From NCBI GenBank assembly GCA_030041545.1, contig JASHNQ010000090.1:1-51236 (forward strand): a DNA stretch of 51,236 nucleotides. Direction: 5' to 3'. Position numbers and translations under genes: made by a program. Of the stretch, positions 31,102 to 39,430 are shown one piece after another. The stretch is from a candidate division FCPU426 bacterium (GTDB lineage Bacteria; Oederibacteriota; Muellerivitia; Muellerivitales; Muellerivitaceae). A model generated the notes under the pieces. That model made no database searches. It had not been told where the DNA came from and saw nothing but the letters and a program-made list of their open reading frames with translations. How positions within the stretch are numbered: the stretch's first letter is position 1; every line of letters begins with the position of its first letter.

Positions 31102-31647
31102 TCAGGGTTTGGCGTGGGGGCCATGCGTCCAAAGCACGGGACGGGGTGGATTATAGTCCGCTACCACGTCCTTGTTGTCGTGGTCCATCAGGAATTCCTT
31201 GTGGTAAACCAGGGAATCGCGCGTGTAACCGGCGACCGTCACCTCGGGGATGTCCATTCGGATGGCGTCCAAGGGACAGGCCTCCACGCAAAAACCGCAA
31301 TACACGCAGCGCAGCATGTCGATGTCGAACTTCTCCGGGAATTTCTCGATATTGGGGTCCGGTGACTCGGCGGCTTGGATATGGATACACTCCGCCGGGC
31401 AGGCCGTGGCGCAGAGCATGCAGGCCGTGCAGCGCGGGCTGTCATCCTCGCGCTTCATGAGGCGGTGCCGGCCGCGGGTGGCGGGCGGCAGGGCCTTTTT
31501 TTCCTCGGGGAAAAAGACCGTCGGCAGCTTTTCCGGGTGGAAAAGGTTGTAAAAGACGTGGCTGAAAGTCAGCCACAGGCCCTTGAGGACCTCCACCACG
31601 TAGATTTTCTCGGGGCCCTTCATCCCGGGCCGTTGAACAACCTTCAT
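31102..31647 (-). CDS. nuoI: NADH-quinone oxidoreductase subunit I
   Basis: A 181-aa peripheral-arm subunit binding two 4Fe-4S clusters (N6a, N6b): CTACMLCATACPAECI and CVYCGFCVEACPLDAI, each CxxCxxCxxxCP. Start ATG 31647 with GGGTG 6 bases upstream; a TTG one codon earlier is in frame. It relays electrons from NuoG to NuoB. Confidence 0.96.
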   Translation of the reverse strand: MKVVQRPGMKGPEKIYVVEVLKGLWLTFSHVFYNLFHPEKLPTVFFPEEKKALPPATRGRHRLMKREDDSPRCTACMLCATACPAECIHIQAAESPDPNIEKFPEKFDIDMLRCVYCGFCVEACPLDAIRMDIPEVTVAGYTRDSLVYHKEFLMDHDNKDVVADYNPPRPVLWTHGPHAKP

Positions 31648-31661
31648 CAAATCACCCTATT

Positions 31662-31808
31662 GCTGTCATTGCGAGGAATGCCCGCCGATCCCCACATTTC
31701 CATAAATTGAATCAAGGAATGTGGGAGTTAATCCCATTTTCCATTAACTCTTTCAAAAGGATAAATGGGGCTAGGCGGGCGTCCATGACGAAGCAATCCC
31801 AGTTTTAA
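31662..31808. repeat. Palindromic element, family G (nuoH-nuoI)
   Basis: Ends GCTGTCATTGCGAG (31662-31675) and CAATCCCAGTTTTAA (31794-31808) match the element at 2775-3039. Interior: CCCGCC/GGCGGG arms, CCCACATTTCC...GGAATGTGGG (31691-31725) and GAGTTAAT...ATTAACTC (31725-31750). On the minus strand it starts 8 bases after the nuoH stop. Confidence 0.8.
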
Positions 31809-31816
31809 TAAAGCCT

Positions 31817-33121
31817 CTATTTCTGCGTCAGTATGATGACGCCGGTCACTAATAGGTTCAAAAGCGCCAGCGGCAGCATGAGCTTCCATCCCATTTTCAT
31901 CAGCTGGTCGTAACGGAATCGCGGCAGGGTCCAGCGCACCCACACGAAAAGCCAGCAGAAAAACAGAACCTTCAAGGACAGGCAAAGGACCTGCAGGAAG
32001 ACCGTCAAAACGCCGTTCATCCAGGCGGGAAGCCCCATCGTGAGCCCCATCGCCAGCAAAGCCAGGGCCGCCAAGGCCACCGCGAAACACAACCCGGAGA
32101 AAAGGAAAGGCTCGGCTCGTTTCACGCCGGCGTAAAGATGTCTCTGGCGGTTCCCGATTTTATAAAAAATGAGCCCGGCGGTTCCCTTCAACAAGGCGAC
32201 GAGAAGGCATAAAAGGCTTAGGGTCAGTTGGGGGTTCTGCCGCAGGGTTTCGGTGGAGGCGAAGGGCACCTGGTAGCCGCCCAGGAACAAGGTGGCAATC
32301 ACGAAGGCCGCCACCACCATGTTGGAATATTCCGCCATGAAAAAGAGGGAAAACTTGACGCTGGAATATTCCACGTGAAATCCCGCCACCAATTCCGATT
32401 CCCCTTCCGCCAAATCAAAGGGGTTGCGGTTGGTCTCGGCGAAGGAGGCCACCAGGAAAAGAAGGAAGCTGAGGGGTTGGAGGAAAATCCCCCAATGGGG
32501 TAGGGGCAGGGTATGGCCCCAGGCCGTCAAAAGCCGGCCCTGGGCTTCCACAATGGAACTCATCCTCACGTCCTGGTAAACCATCAGGATGCCCACCATG
32601 GCTAACCCCATGGAAAGCTCGTAGGAAATCATCTGGGCCGAGGACCGGAGGCCCCCCAAGAGGGAAAACTTGTTGTTGGACGACCAGCCGGCCAGGATGA
32701 TGCCGAAAACGCCCATGCTGGTGATGGAAAGGATGTAAAGAAGTCCCACCCCCAGGTCCGCGGCTTGGAAACGGACGGTACGGCCCGCGAAGTCCAGGGG
32801 GGCGGCGAAGGGGACCACCAAGAGCGGCAGGAGGCTGACCGTCATGGCCCAGAAGGGTGCCAGCATGAAGTAAAAGCGGTTCACGTTGGCGGGCACGATG
32901 TTTTCCTTCATCAGCAGCTTCACCACGTCCGCGAAGTTCTGCACCATCCCGAAAAGCCGGAACCCCAGGATGCCCGTGCGATCGGGCCCGATACGGTCCT
33001 GGATGATGGCGCTTCCCTTGCGTTCCAGCCAGATGAAGACGGGCACGAACTGTAGCGGGACGATCCACGCCACGACCGTCATCACGGTGATGTTGATGAG
33101 AGTGAATGTTTGGCTATCCAA
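31817..33121 (-). CDS. nuoH: NADH-quinone oxidoreductase subunit H
   Basis: A 434-aa membrane subunit forming the quinone-site base. Conserved: IWLERKGSAIIQDRIGPDRTGILGFRLFGMVQNFADVVKLLMKE, ETNRNPFDLAEGESELVAGFHVEYSSVKFSLFFMAEY and FVWVRWTLPRFRYDQLMKMGWK. I place the start at TTG 33121, which has AAGGGG 6 bases upstream. The frame extends to 33169, but those codons (MCLRGFVLD) are family D repeat sequence. Somewhat longer than usual in its C-terminal half. Confidence 0.93.
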   Translation of the reverse strand: MDSQTFTLINITVMTVVAWIVPLQFVPVFIWLERKGSAIIQDRIGPDRTGILGFRLFGMVQNFADVVKLLMKENIVPANVNRFYFMLAPFWAMTVSLLPLLVVPFAAPLDFAGRTVRFQAADLGVGLLYILSITSMGVFGIILAGWSSNNKFSLLGGLRSSAQMISYELSMGLAMVGILMVYQDVRMSSIVEAQGRLLTAWGHTLPLPHWGIFLQPLSFLLFLVASFAETNRNPFDLAEGESELVAGFHVEYSSVKFSLFFMAEYSNMVVAAFVIATLFLGGYQVPFASTETLRQNPQLTLSLLCLLVALLKGTAGLIFYKIGNRQRHLYAGVKRAEPFLFSGLCFAVALAALALLAMGLTMGLPAWMNGVLTVFLQVLCLSLKVLFFCWLFVWVRWTLPRFRYDQLMKMGWKLMLPLALLNLLVTGVIILTQK

Positions 33122-33144
33122 AGATTGCCCCTTCCCATCCAAAT

Positions 33145-33237
33145 CCAACACGAAGCCACGAAGACACAAAGAAAGTCTTTTGAACAGCGAGGATTAAAGT
33201 TCGGGCCTTCCTTAGGGGCTTTGTGGCTTCGTGTTGG
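33145..33237. repeat. Inverted repeat, family D (nuoG-nuoH)
   Basis: Arms CCAACACGAAGCCACGAAGA... (33145-33175) and ...GGCTTTGTGGCTTCGTGTTGG (33207-33237), starting 11 bases after the nuoG stop; the distal arm runs up to the nuoH ribosome-binding site. Confidence 0.8.
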
Positions 33238-33247
33238 CCGTTGGTTT

Positions 33248-34885
33248 TCATGCCTTGGCCTTTCCTAATACATTGGGTTGCGCTTTCACGCCCTGGAACG
33301 GTTCCGGCGCGATCGGGTTCAGATCCAAAACCTTTCCGGTCGGGGGAATGGAATGAAAAGTCAATCCCTTCAAAACCTCCACTTCCTTGGCCATGGCGTT
33401 GAAGATGGAGGGAGTGTCCTCGAACTCGAAACCTTCCACCATTAAAACCTTGGCTAAGCGGCAAAGCCCGAGGGAACTTTCCACGATGTCCGGGTTTTCC
33501 GGTTCGATCGCCTGCCTGAACCGCTGAAGGCGGCTGGTGGCGTTCACGAAGGTGCCGGATTTTTCCGTGAAGGGCCGCGCCGGGAAAACCAGGCTGGCCT
33601 GTTCCACGGTCTTGGTCTTATGCGCCGAAAGAACGACGAGGGTCTTCACCTTCCCGTAGGTTTTCCTCGCTCTTCCCTCATCCTGTCCAAAGGGATTTTG
33701 GCTCATCACGATCACGGCCTTGAACGCGCCTTTTTCCATCTTGTCCCAGAAATCCTTGCTATCGGTGGGGATGCCCAACAGGTTCAGCCCCTGTTCATTG
33801 GGGTATTTTTCCGCCAGCTTCAAAAGATGGTCCGTGTCACCCTTCTTGGCCCAAAGCGGCGCTACCAGGTTTTTGACGTTGAACTTCTTCTCGAAAAGCT
33901 TCTTGAGGATGAAGTTGTCCTCCAGCGAGGCCCAGGGGGAAGCGATGGCCGCCACTTCTTCCTTATCGAGGCCGGAAAGGATTCCGGCCAGTTGCTCCAT
34001 CCCCTCTTTTAGGGTTTTGGGCGAAGAGCCCACCCGAACTTCCTCCACGCGGTTTTCCTGGTAATAGTTGAAGGAGAATCGGCCTTCGTCGCAGATCCAG
34101 GTCTTGTTCAATTCCGCGCTCTCGCGGGGCATGAACCGGTAAACCCTGCCCCGGTTATGCTCCACCGTGATATTGCAGCCCCGGGCGCAGCCGGGACAGA
34201 CGGACTCGGTTTTTTTCAGGAACCAAACGCGCTGCTTGAACCGGAACTCCTTCAAGGTGAGCGCGCCCACGGGGCAGATGTCGGTGACGTTGCCCGAATA
34301 GGCGTTGTCCAGCCGGGCGCCCGGGAAGATGGTGATTTTGGACTCGTGGCCCCGGTTGACGATGCCCAACTCCGAGGTCTTGGGCAGCTCGTCCACGAAT
34401 CGGATGCAGCGCGTGCAAAGCACGCAGCGTTCCTGGTCGAGGATCACGTGCTCGCCGATGTCCTCGTCCTTGCCGCCCTTGAAATAGCGGGGCACCCCGC
34501 GGCGGAAATCGTAAAGGCCGTATTCCATGTACTGGTTCTGCAGCTTGCATTCCCCCGCCTTGTCGCAGATGGGGCAGTCCAAGGGATGGTCCAAAAGCAG
34601 CATCTCCAGGGCGTTTTTTTGCGCGGCCTTGGCCTTTGGCGTATCGGTATGGATCACCATACCCTCGGCCACCTTGGTGTTGCACCCGATGGTGAGCATG
34701 GCCCCCTTAGGCCCCTCGATTTCCACCATGCAGGTGCGGCAGTTGCCGGCCACCGGCAGGTAGCGGTGGTAGCAGAAATGTTCCAGGGGCACGTCGTTGG
34801 ACAGGGCCGCCTCCAGCACGTTGGTGCCGTCGGGCACCTCCATTGATTTTCCATCGATTGTGATTTTTGCCAAGTCAAACTCCAT
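33248..34885 (-). CDS. nuoG: NADH-quinone oxidoreductase subunit G
   Basis: A 545-aa iron-sulfur subunit. N1b ligands Cys38, Cys49, Cys52 and Cys68; N5 motif HPLDCPICDKAGEC; N4 motif CVLCTRCIRF with later CPVGAL; and an N7-type motif CPGCARGC followed after exactly 27 residues by the fourth Cys (WICDEG). N7 occurs only in some bacterial lineages. The molybdopterin-fold C-terminal region is much shorter than in E. coli (about 900 aa), ending after a single domain. Start ATG 34885 has weak ribosome-binding sequence. Confidence 0.94.
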   Translation of the reverse strand: MEFDLAKITIDGKSMEVPDGTNVLEAALSNDVPLEHFCYHRYLPVAGNCRTCMVEIEGPKGAMLTIGCNTKVAEGMVIHTDTPKAKAAQKNALEMLLLDHPLDCPICDKAGECKLQNQYMEYGLYDFRRGVPRYFKGGKDEDIGEHVILDQERCVLCTRCIRFVDELPKTSELGIVNRGHESKITIFPGARLDNAYSGNVTDICPVGALTLKEFRFKQRVWFLKKTESVCPGCARGCNITVEHNRGRVYRFMPRESAELNKTWICDEGRFSFNYYQENRVEEVRVGSSPKTLKEGMEQLAGILSGLDKEEVAAIASPWASLEDNFILKKLFEKKFNVKNLVAPLWAKKGDTDHLLKLAEKYPNEQGLNLLGIPTDSKDFWDKMEKGAFKAVIVMSQNPFGQDEGRARKTYGKVKTLVVLSAHKTKTVEQASLVFPARPFTEKSGTFVNATSRLQRFRQAIEPENPDIVESSLGLCRLAKVLMVEGFEFEDTPSIFNAMAKEVEVLKGLTFHSIPPTGKVLDLNPIAPEPFQGVKAQPNVLGKAKA

Positions 34886-34917
34886 TCATCTTTAAGAAAC
34901 AATTCATCACCGCTCGA

Positions 34918-34970
34918 AGTTAGGAGTTAGGAGTTAAAGTCTTAAAACTCCTAATTCCTCACTCCTAACT
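34918..34970. repeat. Inverted repeat, family F (nuoF-nuoG)
   Basis: Arms AGTTAGGAGTTAGGAGTTAA (34918-34937) and ACTCCTAATTCCTCACTCCT (from 34947). The second arm contains the nuoF stop codon (TAG, 34965-34967 on the minus strand). Confidence 0.85.
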
Positions 34971-36245
34971 GATTTCGGCCGGAACGGCTGAAATCGAAGG
35001 CTTGCAGTATTTCTCGAAATCGGCACGGAACTTCTGGATAAAGCTCCGGACCGGCATGGCCAGGGCCGCTGAAAGCACGCAGATGGTCTTGCCTTCCATG
35101 TTGTCGGCGATCTCCAGCATCATGGAAAGTTCCTGGGTCGTGGCTTCCCCGTCCAGGAGCTTTTTCATCAGGCGGTCCTCCCAAGCCGTGCCTTCCCGGC
35201 ATGGCGTGCACTGGCCGCAGGATTCGTGGGAATAAAAATGAGTCAGGTTTTTAAGGACCTTCACCATGTCCACGTGCTCGTTCATGACGATGGCGCAGCC
35301 CGTGCCGAACATGGTCTTGTGGTCCCGCATGCTCTCATAGGTGAGGGTCAGGTCCTCGCATTCCTTGGCCGTCAATATGGGGCAGGAGGAGCCGCCGGGA
35401 ATGACGGCCTTGAGCGCCCCGCCCTTGACGCCCTTGCCGTAGTGGTTGATGAATTCCATCATGGGGAGCCCGAAAGGCATTTCCCAATAGCCCGTCTGGT
35501 TCACGTGACCCGAGAGGCCGAACACGTGGGTGCCGGTGGATTCCTTGGTGCCGATGGCGGCGTAGGCCGCGGCGCCATTGGCGATGATCCAGGGCACGGA
35601 GGAGAGCGTTTTGACGTTGTTGATGATAGTGGGGCAGCCGAAAAGGCCCACCACCGCCGGGAAGGGCGGTTTGATGCGCGGCTTGCCGGGCTTGCCCTCC
35701 AGGGATTCCAAAAGGCCTGTTTCCTCGCCGCAGATATAGGCTCCCGCGCCCCGGTGGACGTAAACCTCCAGGTCGAAACCCGAGCCCTGGATGTTTTTGC
35801 CCAGGTAACCGGCTTTCCGGGCCTCGTCGATGGCCCCGTTCAACCGCTGGATTTGGGCGTAAAACTCGCCCCGAACGTAGATATAAGCCATGTGGCTGTT
35901 GATGGCGTAGCAGGCACAGATGATCCCTTCCAATAAAAGGTGAGGATCGTTCATCATCATATAATTGTCGGTGAAAGTTCCCGGTTCGCCCTCGTCCGCG
36001 TTGACGGCCAGGTAAATGGGCTTGCCCGTATTCTGGGGCACGAAGGACCATTTCATGCCGCAGGGGAACCCGGCCCCGCCACGGCCCTTCAAGCCCGAGG
36101 CCTTCACTTCCTCGATGACCTCGGCCGGCTTCTTGGCGAAAAGGTTCTTCAAGGACGAATAGCCGCCTGTCGCTAAAAAAACCTTTAGCGTATAGCTATC
36201 CTTCAAACCGAAGCGTTTGGTCAGTTGGGGTTCAACGGTCTGCAT
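34965..36245 (-). CDS. nuoF: NADH-quinone oxidoreductase subunit F
   Basis: A 426-aa subunit holding FMN and the N3 4Fe-4S cluster, where NADH is oxidised. FMN/NADH motifs: LKGRGGAGFPCGMKW, NADEGEPGTFTD and GAGAYICGEETGLLESLEG; N3 ligands in SCGQCTPCREGT plus the later Cys in KTICVLSAALAMPV. The stop TAG is contributed by the adjoining repeat (family F). Start ATG 36245, no strong ribosome-binding site. Confidence 0.96.
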   Translation of the reverse strand: MQTVEPQLTKRFGLKDSYTLKVFLATGGYSSLKNLFAKKPAEVIEEVKASGLKGRGGAGFPCGMKWSFVPQNTGKPIYLAVNADEGEPGTFTDNYMMMNDPHLLLEGIICACYAINSHMAYIYVRGEFYAQIQRLNGAIDEARKAGYLGKNIQGSGFDLEVYVHRGAGAYICGEETGLLESLEGKPGKPRIKPPFPAVVGLFGCPTIINNVKTLSSVPWIIANGAAAYAAIGTKESTGTHVFGLSGHVNQTGYWEMPFGLPMMEFINHYGKGVKGGALKAVIPGGSSCPILTAKECEDLTLTYESMRDHKTMFGTGCAIVMNEHVDMVKVLKNLTHFYSHESCGQCTPCREGTAWEDRLMKKLLDGEATTQELSMMLEIADNMEGKTICVLSAALAMPVRSFIQKFRADFEKYCKPSISAVPAEIS

Positions 36246-36261
36246 TTAAAACCTCAAAATT

Positions 36262-36356
36262 TCACCGCGAAGGCGCGAAGCCCGCGAAAAATATTTTCAA
36301 AATCAGAAATTTCGACTTTATGCCTTCCTTCGCGTTTTTCGCGTCTTCGCGGTTAA
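36262..36356. repeat. Inverted repeat, family C (nuoE-nuoF)
   Basis: Arms CACCGCGAAGGCGCGAAGCC... (36263-36290) and CCTTCGCGTTTTTCGCGTCT... (36327-36356), ending 3 bases after the nuoE stop. A relative lies inside the VWA lipoprotein gene. Confidence 0.85.
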
Positions 36357-36358
36357 GC

Positions 36359-36832
36359 TTATTTTTTTTTTAAATCATCAATCAGTTTGCCGACGCCTTC
36401 GGGCGTCAGGTTTTCGTGGTATTCATCGTTCACCCGCATGCAAGGCCCGTTGTGGCAGGCCGCCAGGCATTCCACCGGCTGGTAGCTGAACTTCCCGTCC
36501 GCCGTCACCTGCCCCGGTTTCAGGCCCAGCTTTTGTTCGATGGTCTTCTTGATCTCTTCCGAGCCGTTCAGGAGGCAAGCAATGGTCTGGCAGACCTGCA
36601 GGTGGTACTTGCCCGGTTTTTCTTTATGGTACATGGTGTAAAAGCTGGCGGTTTCCAGCACCTGGGCCGGGGAGCAGCCCACCATGTCCGCCACGGCCTT
36701 CATGGCGTCCACGGATATGAACCCGAATTCCCGTTGCGCCAGCCAGAGCGCGGGCAGCAACGCCGCGCGTCGGACAGGGTAACGGGAAGCTATCCCTTCA
36801 AACTCATTTATTACTTCAGGTTTAAATTGCAC
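36359..36832 (-). CDS. nuoE: NADH-quinone oxidoreductase subunit E
   Basis: A 157-aa thioredoxin-fold subunit carrying the N1a 2Fe-2S cluster: CQTIAC (C-x4-C) and CLAAC (C-x3-C). The N-terminal helical part (LPALWLAQREFGFISVDAMKAVADMV, ASFYTMYH) is conserved. The start is GTG 36832 with GGGAG only 3-4 bases before it, an unusually short spacing; no alternative exists. Confidence 0.94.
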   Translation of the reverse strand: MQFKPEVINEFEGIASRYPVRRAALLPALWLAQREFGFISVDAMKAVADMVGCSPAQVLETASFYTMYHKEKPGKYHLQVCQTIACLLNGSEEIKKTIEQKLGLKPGQVTADGKFSYQPVECLAACHNGPCMRVNDEYHENLTPEGVGKLIDDLKKK

Positions 36833-36858
36833 TTTCTCCCTTTTCGTCCTCCGCGCCC

Positions 36859-36924
36859 ATTAGGAGTGAGGAATTAGGAGTTTTGAGGCTTTAACTCCTA
36901 ACTTCTAACTCCTAATTCCTAACT
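36859..36924. repeat. Inverted repeat, family F (nuoD-nuoE)
   Basis: Arms ATTAGGAGTGAGGAATTAGG.. (36859-36882) and AACTCCTAACTTCTAACTCC.. (36893-36924), with a 10-base loop. Confidence 0.85.
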
Positions 36925-36942
36925 GCCGGAGAACTTGATCGT

Positions 36943-38199
36943 TCACCGGTCAAGTTCTCCGGCGATGATGTTGATGGAACCCAAATTCGCGATGGCGTCC
37001 GCGATCATGCCGCCCTCAATCATCTCGTGGAAGGCGGCGTAGTTCATGAAGCAGGGCGGTCGGCACTTCACCCGGTAGGGGTTCTTGCCCCCGTCGGCCA
37101 CGATGTAGAAACCCAGCTCTCCGTTGGCGGCTTCGGTATAGTCGTAAACCTCGCCAGGATCGGGGCAGATGCCGTGCATGATGATCTTGAAATGGTTCAT
37201 CAGCCCCTCAATGTTGCCGTAAGTTTGCTGCTTGGGAGGCAAGGCCACCCGCTTGTCGTCGGTCATCACCGGCCCCTTGGGCAGTTTCCGAAGGGCCTGC
37301 TCGATGATGCCGGCCGATTCCTCGATCTCGTAAAGACGAACGAAGATGCGGTCGTAGGTGTCGCCATGGGTGCCAACCGGCACCTCGAATTTGAAGTCCT
37401 CATAGTGGTAATAAGGTTCGGCCTTGCGCAGGTCGTACTCCACGCCGCAGGCGCGGAGCGTCGGCCCGGTCCAGCCGTAGGAGACGGCCTTCTCCTTGGA
37501 GATGACGCAGACGCCCTGGGTGCGGTCCACGAAGATGCGGTTCTTGGAGACCAGCTTAGTGATCTCCGCCACGCTCTTGCGGATGTCCTTGAGAACGGCC
37601 TTCACCTCGTCCGCGAAGGCTGGATAGGTGTCGCGGGAAAGCCCTCCGATGCGGGTGTAGCTGGAGGTCAGCCGAGCGCCGCAGAGCTTTTCCAGGATGT
37701 CGTAGACTTTCTCGCGCGCGTTGAAGGCGTACCAAAAGTTGGTCAAGGCCCCCAAGTCCACCAGGTTGGCGCCCGCGCAGACCAGGTGGTCGATGATGCG
37801 GTTGAGTTCGCAGGTGATCACGCGAAGCACCATGGCGCGGTCCGGGATGGTGATGCCCAGCATTTTCTCCACGGCCTTGCAGTAACCCACGTTGTTCATG
37901 ATGGCCGAGACGTAATTGAGCCGGTCCGTATAGGGAATGACTTGCTGGAAGGTGTGGACCTCCGCGTCCTTCTCGAAACCCCGGTGCAGGTAGCCCATTT
38001 CGGTGACCGCCGCCACGATGGTTTCCCCGTCCAGGGCGCAAAGGGCGCGCAGGCAGCCGTGGGTGGCCGGGTGGCTGGGGCCTAGGTTGACGAAGACCAG
38101 GTCCTTTTTGTCCTTGTGCTTGGCCGCGTCGAGGCCCGAAGCGGAATTATCCTGAACCTGAGCGGGCAAGAGGGTTTTGGGGTCAATCATTGGGGTCAT
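36943..38199 (-). CDS. nuoD: NADH-quinone oxidoreductase subunit D
   Basis: A 418-aa 49-kDa-type subunit lining the quinone cavity. Conserved: NLGPSHPATHGCLRAL near residue 35, GYLHRGFEK, the quinone-site and hydrogenase-like stretches LTSSYTRIGGLSRD and YDRIFVRLYEIEES, and the C-terminal IIAGELDR. Start at ATG 38199 or 38190; neither has a strong ribosome-binding site. NuoC and NuoD are separate genes, not fused as in E. coli. Confidence 0.96.
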   Translation of the reverse strand: MTPMIDPKTLLPAQVQDNSASGLDAAKHKDKKDLVFVNLGPSHPATHGCLRALCALDGETIVAAVTEMGYLHRGFEKDAEVHTFQQVIPYTDRLNYVSAIMNNVGYCKAVEKMLGITIPDRAMVLRVITCELNRIIDHLVCAGANLVDLGALTNFWYAFNAREKVYDILEKLCGARLTSSYTRIGGLSRDTYPAFADEVKAVLKDIRKSVAEITKLVSKNRIFVDRTQGVCVISKEKAVSYGWTGPTLRACGVEYDLRKAEPYYHYEDFKFEVPVGTHGDTYDRIFVRLYEIEESAGIIEQALRKLPKGPVMTDDKRVALPPKQQTYGNIEGLMNHFKIIMHGICPDPGEVYDYTEAANGELGFYIVADGGKNPYRVKCRPPCFMNYAAFHEMIEGGMIADAIANLGSINIIAGELDR

Positions 38200-38219
38200 T
38201 TGGTACTACTCTCGTTTTA

Positions 38220-38325
38220 GTTTAGGAGTGAGGAGTTAGAAGTGAGAAAGGGTTGATGGTTTTTGAACCTTCGGTTCAAAAAATTTCCCAAACTCCTAAT
38301 TCCTAACCGCTAACTCCTAATTTGT
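38220..38325. repeat. Inverted repeat, family F (nuoC-nuoD)
   Basis: Family F arms (TTTAGGAGTGAGGAGTTAGA..., ...CTAACTCCTAATTTG) enclose a second hairpin TTTTTGAACC-TTC-GGTTCAAAAA (about 38261-38283). Confidence 0.8.
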
Positions 38326-38334
38326 TTTCAGGGG

Positions 38335-38874
38335 TTATTCGTATCCCTTTTTTTTAAGGCTTACTTCCATCTCGTCCATCAGCGACTCGTTGGCCGAAAG
38401 CCACTGGCGCTTAGTGATGGGGTAATCCTTGCGCAGGGGGTGCCCCACGAACTCGTGGTGGTTCAAGATCCGCTTGAGGTTGGGGTGATGGGCGAAGCGG
38501 ATGCCCATCTGGTCGTAGGCCTCCCTTTCCAGCCAGTTGGCGTTGGAAAAAAGGCCGGAGAGAGTCGGCACCACGGGTTCGTCCTCTGGCACCGCCACTT
38601 TCAATTGCACGCGATGGCCCAAAGCCAGCGACTTGAAAAGGTAGGCCAAACCGAATCTCTCACCCGCCCATCCTGGATAAGCGGAATAATCGATGGAGAC
38701 CATATCGATGAGCACGTTGAAAGCGAGTTCCGGGTCATCCCAAAGAGTTTTAACGACTTCGGCAATGCCCTCGCGGGCGACTCGGATCTCTAAAAAACCG
38801 AACTTCTCCGCCGAACCCTTGATGGCGCGAGGGTGTTTGTCGGTTATTGTTTTAAGCATCGCTTCGTTGTTCAT
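38335..38874 (-). CDS. nuoC: NADH-quinone oxidoreductase subunit C
   Basis: A 179-aa 30-kDa-type subunit of the connecting arm. The family signature appears as ANWLEREAYDQMGIRFAHHPNLKRILNHHEFVGHPLRKDYP, and the earlier VLIDMVSIDYSAYPG matches the fold core. Start ATG 38874; an inner ATG at 38859 is possible. Ribosome-binding signal weak. Confidence 0.95.
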   Translation of the reverse strand: MNNEAMLKTITDKHPRAIKGSAEKFGFLEIRVAREGIAEVVKTLWDDPELAFNVLIDMVSIDYSAYPGWAGERFGLAYLFKSLALGHRVQLKVAVPEDEPVVPTLSGLFSNANWLEREAYDQMGIRFAHHPNLKRILNHHEFVGHPLRKDYPITKRQWLSANESLMDEMEVSLKKKGYE

Positions 38875-38884
38875 CTTTTCGATT

Positions 38885-38925
38885 TACCTGTGAACCGTGA
38901 GTTGTCAACCGTGAACTGATTCAGT
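38885..38925. repeat. Family E repeat (nuoB-nuoC)
   Basis: CTGTGAACCGTGAGTTGTCA... tandem-like sequence filling the 46-base gap; reduced relative of 29605-29697. Confidence 0.6.
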
Positions 38926-39430
38926 AGTCGAACTGCGGTTCCTTCACCTTGAACTGCGCCGGGGGAACCGCCTGGGGCCGGTCGATCTTGTCTTGGAGTT
39001 TCAACACCGCCTGAAGGATGGCTTCGGGCCGGGGAGGGCAGCCAGAGATATAGACGTCCACGGGAACCACTTGGTCGATGCCCTGCACCGTGCAGTAATT
39101 GTTGTAAAACCCGCCGGCCGAGGCGCAGACGCCCATGGAGATGACCCATTTGGGTTCGCACATCTGCTCGTAGATCTGGCGCAGGATGGGGGCTTGCTTG
39201 AAGGTGACCGTGCCCGCCACGAGAAGCAGGTCCGCCTGGCGCGGGGAGAACCGCACCAGTTCGGCTCCGAAACGCGAGATGTCGAAGACCGAGGCGGCCA
39301 CGCCCATGAACTCGATGGCGCAGCAGGCCGTGCCGAAGGGCATGGGCCAGAGGGAGTTCTTTTGCCCCCAAGCGACCACTGCGTCCCTGCGAGTAGTGAT
39401 GGCCGGAAAACCTTCGCCCGTCATTCCCAT
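38921..39430 (-). CDS. nuoB: NADH-quinone oxidoreductase subunit B
   Basis: A 169-aa subunit carrying cluster N2, the last electron carrier before quinone. Ligands are the tandem Cys pair in [10 protein letters not shown], Cys in [11 protein letters not shown] and Cys in ISGCPPRPE. Start ATG 39430 lies 7 bases after GGGGGG and overlaps the nuoA stop; ATG 39424 (ATGA overlap) is the alternative. The much longer upstream frame is a shadow of nuoA. Confidence 0.95.
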   Translation of the reverse strand: MGMTGEGFPAITTRRDAVVAWGQKNSLWPMPFGTACCAIEFMGVAASVFDISRFGAELVRFSPRQADLLLVAGTVTFKQAPILRQIYEQMCEPKWVISMGVCASAGGFYNNYCTVQGIDQVVPVDVYISGCPPRPEAILQAVLKLQDKIDRPQAVPPAQFKVKEPQFDY

